A DNA stretch of 64,000 nucleotides, taken from Agapanthus africanus. Taxonomy: Eukaryota > Streptophyta > Magnoliopsida > Asparagales > Amaryllidaceae. The DNA is taken from positions 257,944,867 through 258,008,866 of the forward strand of contig CM057342.1 of assembly GCA_030015575.1 (NCBI GenBank), written 5' to 3'. Under the pieces are notes generated by a model that was not told the origin of the DNA, did no database searches, and saw nothing but the letters and a program-made list of their open reading frames with translations. A program made the translations under genes and the position numbers. Below are positions 30,475 through 43,718 of this stretch, one piece after another; position 1 is the stretch's first letter, and the number at the start of each line of letters is the position of its first letter.

Positions 30475-32697
30475 TGTTAGTTATATGTATGCCCTAGAGG
30501 CCAATACTGTACATATGATGTATATTGTAGTGGATGCTAGGACGTATATAGGGAGGACTTTCTTGCTCGACATGATAGTATGCTATCTGGTTGCACTTTA
30601 CCTTAACGTGTATGCTGATTGTCTCTCTGTTACATGTTGGTAAAGCCCTTGGGATGTGTACTTGACTACCTGGACTATGATGCAGATCATACTAGTGGGG
30701 ACAGACAGTCTATAAGTACATCCTTCAAAGTCCCTAGTCGAGGGTGTATCGAGACGGGGCATCGATATACCAGAGTAGACTAGCATGTACCTTCTCGACC
30801 CATACAGATGGGCGATGGATGATCCCATATCCATTGGTGTTTGACATCAGAGATGATATACGGGTGCTCAGTAGAGACTGGGTACACTGGACGGACTCGC
30901 CGAGAACTCCCAGATGGTATTATACCTCACGTCAGATGGCAGTTCTCTGGTGACACTGGTACAGAGTAGTCTGTTGACCCGAGATCGTCATAGAGTCTTG
31001 TGTGGTTCCCACTGTGCTTTGATTTCCATCTTACCACGTCCAAGAGGGCGTGCAAAACGGTGGTTTTTGGGTACAGTCCCGAGTCACATGGAGGCAATGA
31101 GCGATAGGAGGGGATTCGTCTCTCCCGGTATAGGGAGTTGATGTTGCGCTGTGTTCGATTGGCTATAACAGGAAATCCCTGGCCAGGGTTGCTGAGATTT
31201 ACTGGTAAGTGTTACCAGTAGTTTCTCGAATTGTTATAGACCTCATATCGACACGACTTATCGAGCTATTGGGGTCTGACGTTTACCACCCCTAGGCGAG
31301 ATATGCGACATATCAGACGATCAGACCGGACTGTACGGTAGTGTTACTGGTTGGATTCACTGGAGTGTGAGCGGGCTTGCTCGTCGATCTTCAGATCGCT
31401 CAATACCCGGGTGGCCGTTACGTTTAGCAGACCGCTTGCGGCTTGTGGGTGGTTGATATGATCATCACCTGCTGCCGGCGTATTGACGAGTCTTTAGAGT
31501 CCTACACAGAGGTTTCCTGGCTCAAGCGAAACAAAATAGGAGCGCATATGAGATATGTGTGGGACCGAGAATAATGCGTGTATGTGATACCGTATTTCAT
31601 TCTCGCGAAGAATGTGTCGATTGGTTGTATGCGATATAACCTAGTTATCGATTCAAGCGTTGATTCGATAAGCCGATACATTGATATTAGTCGGTTATAT
31701 GCGATATGACCGGATCGTTAAATCAAGAGTTGATTTAATGATTTAATGCATAATTATATATTTGATATATTACTTTGCATTAGCTAGTATCGGTTCACTT
31801 TAAATGGATTTTCTCACTCGGGTGTGCGCATTGCATATGCGATATGATTTTGTGCACTTGATTGTATCATGTTTGATGATACATATCTTTTTTGTTAAGT
31901 GTAATGAATTAAACCTAGGTTAAGTAAATGATTAGGGTTTTCTTTTATTCATTCATTTATCTTTTCATTTGCATTTAAAAGATAAATGAGAAAAGGAAAA
32001 GAAGTGAAAAATGGTGGCTAGTTTTGTTTACAACATGAAGCTTCATGAAGCTTTCATTAAGTCACCATTTTTGTCTCATCTCCTTAACCCTAGCCATTCT
32101 TTAACCTTGGTCAATTCTCTACACCTAACCATGGTTTTCTTATGATAAGAATGTATTTTCTTTTCTATTTTAATAATTCTTATCATAACAATTTCCTTCT
32201 TTTTCTTCATTTCTTCAAGTGAAGAAAGCTTGCCTCCATCAATGGCAAGTGATGAAAAAGAGTGAGAAATCCAAATCTAAAGTCTATCCACTTCCTATTT
32301 CTTCATCCTCTACCTCTTGCCAAGTAGTAGAGTGTGTTTCCTTCACAAGTTTTCATGGCTTGGTGAAGGTGGAGCTTGATCTAGTGATGCTTCGACGTAG
32401 ATCATCTTCGGCACGTCATCGATGACCTAGCCCGTCCATTCTCCGATGAAGCCGACGCTAGAGCCCGGGACTTGTTATGGACAGCGAGGAGACTTCATTG
32501 CGGAGCTATGGAGGTGGAGAACCGGATCTACAAAGGTTGTATTTCCGTATTCCTTGTAGTCAAGTGTTAACTAGTTGCTTTTTCGCCTAGACATCTAGCA
32601 AACGATCCGTAGTTTAGGGTTTCTCGGCACGTTAAAATATGAAATTGGCATGGTTGATGCCTTGTGAGACCTCTAGAGAGTGCCTAGGAACCCTACA
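30475..32697 (+). repeat. 5' LTR of B2
   Basis: 2223 bp, TGTTAGTTATATG to GGAACCCTACA. It is clearly homologous to the B1 LTR, with several diverged tracts after about position 31580. Confidence 0.96.
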
Positions 32698-32698
32698 G

Positions 32699-32710
32699 TG
32701 GTATCAGAGC
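32699..32710 (+). other. primer binding site of B2
   Basis: TGGTATCAGAGC, one base after the LTR, identical to B1. Confidence 0.95.
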
Positions 32711-35700
32711 CTAGCTAGAGCCTTAGGCGAAGTCTAGACGGAGTTTGAAGTCCGAAAGACCCGAAAACCCAAACCCAAAATAGCTCTCTGTCCTTTTTTC
32801 AAAAACTGGGTATTTTCAAAATTAAAAATATGCAGAAAACTCAGCAGGGAATTATAAGAATTACGGTGCAATTTTTTTTCCATGAACAGTACAAACCGCG
32901 GCGGAAGCGCGGCAGAAGCCTGGCTTCTGCGGCGGTTCCGCCGCACTTTGATGACGTCATCCTCAATTGATTGCACAGTAACTTCTATTATATTATGCTG
33001 AGTTCTCTGGGTATTTTTAAAATTTATTCAAGAGTTGAACTTTCTGGAGTTGTTTTGGGGATTCGTATGTTCGATCGGATTATCAAATTTCGTCTGTGTG
33101 GCTTTCTGGATAAATTTTAGAATATGTTAAAAAGTTCGACCGGATATAAATACCCAATTTTTCCCCTGTCGGGAAATTTCCAAGTGTTGGATTTTTCCGT
33201 GGTTTAACGACGTTCTAAGTAGTGCAAGTAACGCGATGGACCCTCTAGAAGACAACAAACCTTAACTCGATTATGTGACCGTCTTGAACTGCCCTTTGAA
33301 CCTTCGGGTTTGGGGCCGTACGGCGTGCCACATGTGAGGCGTTGGCTTGACCCTTCTACGGCTGGACCGTTGGTACTGAGGCACGAACTGAATGTTGTTA
33401 GACTCATATTTCATGTGTTGATCTGTATGGGGAAAACTTGAGTATTCAATTGTTTGATCGGAAAGTTTGACATTTTCTATTTATCCGGAATGTGATACAA
33501 TAATTGGAATTCACAATAAGTTATGAGATAACTGAATGAATGTTATAAACGTAGCAGTTTAGTCTCACTTGATCGGTTGCCACGGAATTTTGATGTGATC
33601 AAAAGTCCGTCGCAATCACGTATCGTACGCGGATACTCGCCGGGTAAACTTAATAGACAGCCTCACGCCATAGCCCCGACCAAGTGACTGTAGGAGAACC
33701 CCGTCGCCGAAAGCATCCGTTCGGGTGCTCGCGGCAGCGGTGTTCCGCCTTGGTGCACTTCGTCGACGGTATCGGGGGTGCAGCCGTCTACTGAAGTTTG
33801 CGACGAGCATTCGATCAGTATGTCGGGAATCTTGTTGAATTGCCCGACTTGATATTGAAAAGAGTTTTCGATTTTGAGACTAAAATGCGGGGTTTATAAT
33901 TGTTAGGCATGCGATGTCTAAGTAATTCATTTGGTCAGGCATGCGATGTCTGAGGTGGTTGCGGATTCCAACTGTTGTAGTTTTACACTTTCTTTTCTGT
34001 GACCGTAAGTGTAATATGTGATATCGCCGGTTTCGTTGCTATATGTCAACGACAATTGGGATGCGCATATTTACTTACGTTGATGACATGTGATGTTATG
34101 TGTTGCTGGATATGTTATATTGGATCGTCGTGTTTGAATAGCCGGGGGTTTTTATGTGAGATGAGTGTTTTTCATTTTCATTCATGTAAAAAACTTGTAT
34201 GTAATATTCTTTTATTGGGGCGCTTCCAGGTTGCGGAAGATGTCACCGTTTGTATATTATTTACTTTTTCGCACTAGGATAGACCCAAGGAGGAGGGCAC
34301 AAGTAACCGGGTTCTGGAGTCCAGAGGGAGATCAACTCGAGGAGTCGAGTCCGGGTCTCCTAACTCTAGAATTGGCAGGGTTGCTTGCCGCTCTCGTAGG
34401 GGTCTAGGGGTGTGGGTTTGACTATTCATCACGACCGTGGAATCCGTGTTTTATACTGGCTCGTATTGAAAACACGGACGTCCTAGTATATCCAATATTT
34501 CATATGATTCTTCTGCTGCGATATCTGTGATGTGATCATGTGATGTTCTGTGATAGATACTGTATATAGTATATATGATATATTATATATAGACGTTACT
34601 TATGTTTTACACCCGTGCTAGCCCTGCCCCGCTCTGCCGTTAGTTACCTAACCTAACGGTGCATGAGGGGACATCGAGGCGAATGCGGATGGCATAAGTG
34701 TACGTCGTATTTATCTGTGATGTTTAGGTACTTAAATGATGGGACTTCATTAATGTGATTAATGAAATAAAAGAAACCTAAGATGTTGTAGAATCGAATT
34801 TCAAAATAAAACAGGTAGCTACAGTTCTTGCTTTGCACAGCGGTATATATGATATATCCTGCACCTTATTCGATGAGGAAAGGACCGAGATCCCTTCACC
34901 GGGAGTGACTCCTTTAGCAATAACTGGCAGATGCTACACACTCGGTTTGTCTTTTGATTGCTTTTAAGTGTTTTTTTCTTTGCACAGTGATATATATGAT
35001 ATATCCTGCACCTCATTTGACGAGGAAAGGACCGACGATCCCTTCACCGGGAGTGACTCCTTTAGCAAAACTAGAAAAGCCTCAAAAACACTCCATTTCA
35101 AAATCATTTGATTCTACAACGATATCAAGTTCATTACGCAATAGGTTTTCAGAAAAACCTGTCGTAGCCCTCTGTCATTTCAGATAAATCCTGTTTAGTA
35201 TTCGTGCTGCGTTTGTTGACCTTGTCAAGGCGCAGTGTGCGGTAGCTAACCACTATTTATCTGCTTATGCATATGATGCAGATTGGGTTAGGGTAGTCAT
35301 GCGGCCTTGTTGACCTTGTCAAGGGTCGTGCGGATGGGTTTGATTCAATCAAGAAATGACGGGTTGAACTTGACTTGCGGTCTATGGTTTGTTGACCTTG
35401 TCAAGGTCATAGATCGTTCGGGGCAAAATATTATCGGGAATTTCAAGTGTTGAAATTTACAATGAGATTGCATACCTTCTATGAGATAGTTGGATCCCGA
35501 TACCCGCTGCGAGTAAGAGTTACTCCTGGGAGAGTTTTACACATTACAATTAGCCGATCAAGTAGGTGACTAGAAAGGTGTCAACGGGGTTAAGCCTCTG
35601 GGAAAACGAGGTTTACATTAATTAGGTTCGTGCGAAAGCACGGGGGACCTCCCTCAAAGTACCGACACCGGCCTGGCTGAAAGATTGGCGAACTTGTAGT

Positions 35701-35891
35701 GTGTAATTAATCCCGGCTAGTCTTTCCTTTTAGGGTTTGAAGGAAGATTTGATAAAAAGCAGTGGGAGCCATCCTGATTAGATAAAATAATAACCAATCT
35801 ATTCTTGAAAGAGCGCACGCTGAGTGTTTTCTTCTCTCTCTCTCCAGGTAGCGACCATATCACGCCTTAATAAAGTTAATAATACGGAATA
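32711..35891 (+). other. B2 leader and decayed gag region
   Basis: No gag ORF. It holds a GC-rich hairpin doublet at 32895-32945 with different words from B1 (GCAGAAGCC with GGCTTCTGC), and three loop-motif hairpins at 35203-35421. A pyrimidine-CCAG acceptor-like site lies near 35847. Confidence 0.7.
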
Positions 35892-38620
35892 TTGACCGAA
35901 CCCGCTTGTTATACTGAGCTGGGGAATGTTGGTCCCGCTCCAACTTATAATTGTTATAAGACAGAGCAGGAAATTGGGGATTACCAGAATTCCCGTGCCG
36001 CCCAAACGAAGAGAGTGCATGCTGATGCATCATCTTCGGGTGTGTTCATTACAGGGAACTGTTTCTCAGTATCCTTTACGTCCTGGGTATGTGATACCAG
36101 ATCAGGATCCCAGATATGTAATATGTTACATAGGGCTACAGAAAGGTAGAGAACTGAGAAAGGGTGATAAGTTTCATGAGGCAGAAAACGGGGCAAGTGT
36201 TGCAGCCAAGTCTGTTGGTCACTGTCACCCTGTATTCCAAATACATTGATTCAGAACGAATGTTATTAGATACCGAACCTGATATACAAAATCATATCAG
36301 TCTCTTTATTAGTTAAGAAATGATAGAATTTTGTATTGTTGGATAATGTTTTGAACATTTCCTATATCAAAAGTTGATCGGTTCAGGCACGTTATCTAAA
36401 AGCATTGATGTTCTAAATCAAACTACAGTTCTTTAGTATACGGAACACACACAAGAGGAAGAGTTTAGAAATGAATGAATCCTTCTTGAGGCATTGTACA
36501 CTAGGTCATATCAATGCGACCCGACTAGCTGAAGTTACATATAGATGCATATTTAAATGAGTTTGAATTTACATCTTATGAAACTTGCCAGTCATGTCAC
36601 AGAGATAAGATGACCATAGCTCCGTTTACTGGAAACAGAGAAAGAGTTGCTGAACTCTTGGGATGATACATGTTGATGTATGTAGGTCCCCTTTCTACAC
36701 ATGCCAGGACTGGTTCTTTATACTTCATTACATTCTCTGATAATCTCTCAAGATTCAGACATATGTTCCTGTTGAAACACAAGTCCGAACCTTTTGAGAT
36801 ATTCACAGAATATGATTTAGAAGTAGAGAACCAAAACGGGTATAAGTATTATGTCCTTTGATGAGATCAAGGAGGAGAATACTTGAGCACGGAAATCCTG
36901 GACTATTCTAAAGGAGAATGAGATTCTCTCTCAGCATTACTCCTCCGAATACACCATACGATGGTATATCGGGCGGAGCAGATACACCCTATTTGATATG
37001 GTGTGCTCTATGATGAGTACTACTGAGTTACCTTTTTCCTTTTGGGAGTTATGCACTTGAGAAGCTGCATACCAATTGAATTGGGTTCCAATCAAATCTA
37101 TTGCCTACCGCTTCGTATGTGATATGGAAAGGGAAGAGCTCATATCTTAAGTTAGTTAAGATTTGGGGTTGATCGGCCTATGTCTAAAAGCATAATCCGG
37201 ACAAACTCGAGGCAAGGTCTGTTATGTACAACTGGAAAGGTTCCAGCTATACAAACTACAGCAGATGATTTGGTACAACCAAAGGATTCAGTAGATACCA
37301 ACGAACCTCAGCCTCTCCGCCGATCTAGTAGGGTTCCTCACCCACCTGAGAGATACTTCGGTTTCTCTATGACAGTGGGAGCGAGGATTGCATCATGAGA
37401 TGATGACCCAACTAGCTTCGAGCTGGCCATCTAGAGTAAGACTCTGTAAGAATGGCTGGATGTTTATCGATCTGAGATGGAATCCTTATACACCAACAAA
37501 GTATGGACTTTGGTTGCTATATCTGAAGGGTTAAATCCCTATCAGGAGCAAGTATATCTTGAGAAGATTACTTGGTGTAGATGGAAAAGTTAAGACTTTC
37601 AAAGCTAGACTTGTTAAAGGTTTATGTCATCAACCAGGCGTGGATAATGATGAAACCTTTTCAATGCCTATGCTTAAGTCCATCCAGATCCTACTTGCCA
37701 CGGCTACATACCATGACTACGATATCTGGCGGTTGGGTGTCATGACTACTTTTCTAAATGATGTTTTAGAAGAGTGCGTCTATAAGTACACAGCCAGAGG
37801 GCCTCGTAGACAGTGGGAGCAGCGGAAACGTGTGCAAGATGCTTTATAGGATAAAGCAGGCATCGCGGAGTTGGAACATCTGTTTTGATGGATTAGTCAA
37901 AGAAGTTGACATCATCAAAATGGTAGATGAACCTTGTATAAACAAAAAGGTAGTAGGGAGTATGGTGGTGATCCTCGTAAAGTACGTGGATGACATACTC
38001 TTGATAGGGAAAGAGTTTCCTATGCTACGCTCGATCAATCTCCGCTTATCACAATGATTCTCCACATAGGATCAAAGTGATACCTCATAAATCCTGGGTT
38101 TTGGATCTATGAGATAGATCTAAATGGATGTTAGGATTCTCACTAGTTGTTGTGAGATGGTATCAATCGATCCTGTGGAGAATCACTGGAAGTGTTCCAG
38201 AGTGATAATGACGACTGAATGTCAGTCGCAGGCATTGTCTTTACCCTCAGTAAAGGGACGGTATGTTGGAAGAGTTCCAAGCTAGATACCGTGGCATACT
38301 AGACGATAAAGGCAAGATACATCGCTACTAAAGATGCTACCAAAGAGGCTGTTTGGATGTATAATGGTTCATGAGATGAACTATGTTCCTACCATTGTGA
38401 GACAATGGAGTTTGGATTATGCCAAGGAACGCCGGTCCCATCAGTGATCCAGACTTATTCTAAGGCAGTATCACCTGATCATGGAGATGGTTGATCTCCA
38501 GGGTGATCGAGGTTTGGAGAGTAGACTCAGAGGACAACGCAGCGGATCCACTCACAAAGGCCTGTTCCCAGAAAGAGATTTTTATGGGATGGTTGAGTAT
38601 GAGATACTACAACCACTGCT
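35892..38620 (+). pseudogene. broken Copia pol of B2
   Basis: It has the same fragment order as B1. Protease text SWVCDTRSGSQICN is at about 36080-36120, integrase fragment YFITFSDNLSRF at 36720, RT fragments at 37559-38057 with RIKQASRSWNICFDG and YVDDILLIGKE, and the same stop after RLSQ. RNase H is unreadable in one frame. Confidence 0.88.
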
Positions 38621-38649
38621 ATCAGATGGCCCTAGTGCAAGTGGGAGAT

Positions 38650-40872
38650 TGTTAGTTATATGTATGCCCTAGAGGCCATTACTGTACATATGATGTATAT
38701 TGTAGTGGATGCTAGGACGTATATAGGGAGGACTTTCTTGCTCGACATGATAGTATGCTATCTGGTTGCACTTTACCTTAACGTGTATGCTGATTGTCTC
38801 TCTGTTACATGTTGGTAAAGCCCTTGGGATGTGTACTTGACTACCTGGACTATGATGCAGATCATACTAGTGGGGACAGACAGTCTATAAGTACATCCTT
38901 CAAAGTCCCTAGTCGAGGGTGTATCGAGACGGGGCATCGATATACCAGAGTAGACTAGCGTGTACCTTCTCGACCCATACAGATGGGCGATGGATGATCC
39001 CATATCCATTGGTGTTTGACATCAGAGATGATATACGGGTGCTCAGTAGAGACTGGGTACACTGGACGGACTCGCCGAGAACTCCCAGATGGTATTATAC
39101 CTCACGTCAGATGGCAGTTCTCTGGTGACACTGGTACAGAGTAGTCTGTTGACCCGAGATCGTCATAGAGTCTTATGTGGTTCCCACTGTGCTTTGATTT
39201 CCATCTTACCACGTCCAAGAGGGCATGCAAAACGGTGGTTTTTGGGTACAGTCCCGAGTCACATGGAGGCAATGAGCGATAGGAGGGGATTCGTCTCTCC
39301 CGGTATAGGGAGTTGATGTTGCGCTGTGTTCGATTGGCTATAACAGGAAATCCCTGGCCAGGGTTGCTGAGATTTACTGGTAAGTGTTACCAGTAGTTTC
39401 TCGAATTGTTATAGACCTCATATCGACACGACTTATCGAGCTATTGGGGTCTGACGTTTACCACCCCTAGGCGAGATATGCGACATATCAGACGATCAGA
39501 CCGGACTGTACGGTAGTGTTACTGGTTGGATTCACTGGAGTGTGAGCGGGCTTGCTCGTCGATCTTCAGATTGCTCAATACCCGGGTGGCCGTTACGTTT
39601 AGCAGACCGCTTGCGGCTTATGGGTGGTTGATATGATCATCACCTGCTGCCGGCGTATTGACGAGTCTTTAGAGTCCTACACAGAGGTTTCCTGGCTCAA
39701 GCGAAACGAAATAGGAGCGCATATGAGATATGTGCGGGACCGAGAATAATGCGTGTATGTGATACCGTATTTCATTCTCGCGAAGAATGTGTCGATTGGT
39801 TGTATGCGATATAACCTAGTTATCGATTCAAGCGTTGATTCGATAAGCCGATACATTGATATTAGTCGGTTATATGCGATATGACCGGATCGTTAAATCA
39901 AGAGTTGATTTAATGATTTAATGCATAATTATATATTTGATATATTACTTTGCATTAACTAGTATCGGTTCACTTTAAATGGATTTTCTCACTCGGGTGT
40001 GCGCATTGCATATGCGATATGATTTTGTGCACTTGATTGTATCATGTTTGATGATACATATCTTTTTTGTTAAGTGTAATGAATTAAACCTAGGTTAAGT
40101 AAATGATTAGGGTTTTCTTTTATTCATTCATTTATCTTTTCATTTGCATTTAAAAGATAAATGAGAAAAGGAAAAGAAGTGAAAAATGGTGGCTAGTTTT
40201 GTTTACAACATGAAGCTTCATGAAGCTTTCATTAAGTCACCATTTTTGTTTCATCTCCTTAACCCTAGCCATTCTTTAACCTTGGTCAATTCTCTACACC
40301 TAACCATGGTTTTCTTATGATAAGAATGTATTTTCTTTTCTATTTTAATAATTCTTATCATAACAATTTCCTTCTTTTTCTTCATTTCTTCAAGTGAAGA
40401 AAGCTTGCCTCCATCAATGGCAAGTGATGAAAAAGAGTGAGAAATCCAAATCTAAAGTCTACCCACTTCCAATTTCTTCATCCTCTACCTCTTGCCAAGT
40501 AGTAGAGTGTGTTTCCTTCACAAGTTTTCATGGCTTGGTGAAGGTGGAGCTTGATCTAGTGATACTTCGACGTAGATCATCTTCGGCATGTCATCGATGA
40601 CCTAGCCCGTCCATTCTCCGATGAAGCCGACGCTAGAGCCCGGGACTTGTTATGGACAGCGAGGAGACTTCATTGCGGAGCTATGGAGGTGGAGAACCGG
40701 ATCTACAAAGGTTGTATTTCCGTATTCCTTGTAGTTAAGTGTTAACTAGTTGCTTTTTCGCCTAGACATCTAGCAAACGATCCGTAGTTTAGGGTTTCTC
40801 GGCAAGTTAAAATATGAAATTGGCATGGTTGATGCCTTGTGAGACCTCTAGAGAGTGCCTAGGAACCCTACA
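38650..40872 (+). repeat. 3' LTR of B2
   Basis: 2223 bp, preceded by the purine tract GTGCAAGTGGGAGAT. It ends CCCTACA against the CTTGC duplication. Confidence 0.96.
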
Positions 40873-40877
40873 CTTGC

Positions 40878-42290
40878 GAAGAATTAGGGTTCCTCATCCT
40901 ATCCTTTATCCTTTCGATGAATCACATTCACTAGATAGCTTTTAGGAAATCGAATGATCGATCATTGATCTCTAGATCGTGCGAAAAGAATCAAGAATGC
41001 ATTTCGCATCGATCACTCAATTTCAAGAATTTACAATTGTTATAGGACTTAAGAAAACGTTTCAAGAATTGTCAACATCATCATTCTACAATCATCTCGA
41101 TTCCTCCACGAGCGGAGTTTTACTCAAGCATCATCACGAAGAATACATTCAAGAATTGAATATGAATCATAATGCTCGAATTGAAATATAAGCAAGTTTA
41201 AAGAATCATCACTTTTATTTATTTCAACAATTAGTTACAACTCTCAAGAACTACAAGAGGAAGGAACTTTGATCGTCGAATCTTGCGTTGCATCGGCTCC
41301 TTGAGTCGTGGATCGGCTTGGATCTCGTGCTCCGTTGAAGTCCGGCTTCGCTTCTAAAGGTTGGTTGAAGACTTGCTCGCTAGAACTCAAAGGATCTTGA
41401 ATTTGAGGTTTGGATTAGGGTTAGGGTTTGGCACAAGTCGTGTCACTCGACTTTTGGGTGGAAGAGATGAGAGAATGAAGAAGAAGAGAGTGATTCAACA
41501 ACTAAAGATTAGCAACTTTGAACCACCAAAGATTGATTAACCCTTAACCCTTAGATCTAGGCTCCTTTTTATAGACTTCCAAAACCCTAGATCTAGGATT
41601 CAAAATTTGAATTTCCCTCCAAAAATTTGTTAGCTAGAGAGGCTTCTAGAAGTAGTTAGTTAGAGGGAGCTTCTAGAACTAGGTTGTTAGGAGCTTAATT
41701 AGCTTAATCAAGATTAGGTTAATTTAATGATCCTAGCTGATCTGGCAGAAACTTCGAGGGAATTCTGGAATTTGACATATCATTCTAAAGTGTAGGCATT
41801 GAGATAGGAATAATGCAGCAAAACTGGAGTGCTGACGTGGCAATACCGCCGCGGATCCGCGGCACGTGCCAGCTTATGCCGCGGATCCGCGGTCACGTGA
41901 CAGGGGCACAGTGCCATTTTTCTTCTGTTGCTTTGGGATTCCTTTAGGGTATGTATCTGATATGTTGATTCTTAAAATGCTTTCCAGATTACTTCCAGAT
42001 CTGAAGTCATTGAGTTGGCGTATTTTTTATCAGCAATTTGACAAATTTGGCCATTCTTCTGGATTTACCTGCACAGACTTCGAAACACAAGTTGCGCAAT
42101 ATAGGAATGATGCGATGCTATGATAAACAGTCAATTTCTCTAAAAATTCCGGTTTTAGAGTCTAACACATGCAATCTGATATTTTACGACTGTTTTTCTA
42201 ATATGTGCAATATGAATACCGAACAACTCTTGATGAGTGCAAATGATAAGGAAATTGCCGTGTTAAAAATGCAGTATTTTCGACTGATCA
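40878..42290 (-). repeat. 3' LTR of D, right part
   Basis: Continues the D LTR after B2 and ends GACTGATCA at 42290, matching 48182-49605. It contains the GC-rich doublet of CCGCGGATCCGCGG palindromes at 41846-41902. Confidence 0.94.
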
Positions 42291-43718
42291 AATTCCCCCA
42301 AACTTATTTTCGATCGTCTCGAGCGAACTTTATTAAAAAGAAGGAGAAAATAAAGAAAGAGAAAAACTAACTAGCACACTTTCGTAGGCAACACGATTGC
42401 ACTGAGCACGTGCAACAAGCCTTTAAACCTCTAGGTGTCCCTAGTAGGAGGAGTGTTGTCTCCTGAGGGTTTTCAGCGGATTGCACCCACAAAATCCAAT
42501 AATAAAAGGAAGATCATGAATATTACATTTAAAGAAAAGAATTGTAAAAGAAAAGCCTTGAAAATTAGGGTTTCCAACTAAGCTAGCTTTTCGGTTGTCA
42601 TGAACCCTATCTTAATGGTCATGAAAAGATGTCAGAAATCACGTCTTCCCTCAATAAAACATCGTCTTATTCTTCATTCCTATCTTTCTTCCAAACATCG
42701 ATCATATCACCCTACGTGTGTGTAAAGACATCCCTACACCCGGAGAATTCAATTCAAGCTATCATACTCTTGTCCATCCACCTCAGTACTTTTTAATTAA
42801 TGAATATTTAGATGAGTTTGCTCACACACTTTCATGCGACCGTTAATACTTCTTGAGGTACTAACCGACCGATTACTCATGTGCTTGCTTATTTGGTGTT
42901 TTTCCTCGTCTTGCACCACCTAAGGCTTAGCAGTGACTTCCAGACCAGTTGGCCTTAGGGCACTAGGTGAAGAGGCACCCTCGCAATATTTTTTTATTGC
43001 TTCCTTGGCGATAACAAAACCAGTGTTCATTTTTCTCACCATTTTATATTTTATTCATTTTTTTTATTTCCTTCATACTTCGGCTTTAAGACAAGAGCAT
43101 TTCAAGGTATCCTCTACTATCCCGGGCTTCAAGACGTGTGTAAGTACGAATAGCAGGGTATCAACGTTCAAAAATGTTTGGCTTTCCAGAATAGGAACTA
43201 TTTTTCAGACTTATTTTTATCCTCAGATTAGTGACTTCCTTCATCTTACTAACCCTTGGGACAACGGCTCATAACTACTTATTACTAGTTCGTATAAGAA
43301 AACTTCTAATTTTCTTGGTTTTCTTAAATTTTTCTAATCTCATGGATGTAATTTTTCACTATCTAATCTTTTATTATCTTATTTATGTAAAAAAAATATT
43401 TTTATCTTTTAAAATTTTTAAATTTTTATAGGTTTTCAAAAATGTTTTGTGCTTATGCAAAGAATGATGCAAATGCTGCGCAAATAAGCACAAACCTTCC
43501 CCAAATTTGTTTTCAACAGTGTCCTCACTGTTGCCATCTGCTAAATCTTGAAAAACCTGTAAGCTTGGGAGGAATTTATTAGTGGGGGCAAAATATTTAA
43601 GTGAAGACCCTCCCCCAAACTCATTTTTGGCTCAAAATTTTGTAAAAATTTTCTTTTCAAGAGCCAGAAAACAATGTACCCCCCAAAACTTGAGTTAAGT
43701 AATGTTAATCTTTGAAAA
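42291..43718 (-). other. purine tract and 3' non-coding region of D, pol missing
   Basis: On the minus strand AAGTTTGGGGGAATT (42291-42305) abuts the 3' LTR and is a good polypurine tract. The remaining 1.4 kb carries no pol domain in any frame; the short ORFs are AT-rich and unrecognisable. A full Athila-type element would have RT, RNase H and integrase between protease and this region. Confidence 0.8.

Larger units (their letters stand above)
30470..40877 (+). mobile_element. Copia element B2, full-length but pol-defective, with CTTGC target duplication
   Basis: 10,398 bp from 30475 to 40872, flanked by CTTGC at 30470-30474 and 40873-40877. The uninterrupted target is visible in D's other LTR near 48178. 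The two LTRs are equally long (2223 bp) and differ at about 16 sites by eye, about 0.7 percent. It is the youngest dated insertion here and must be younger than D, whose LTR it cuts. Confidence 0.97.
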
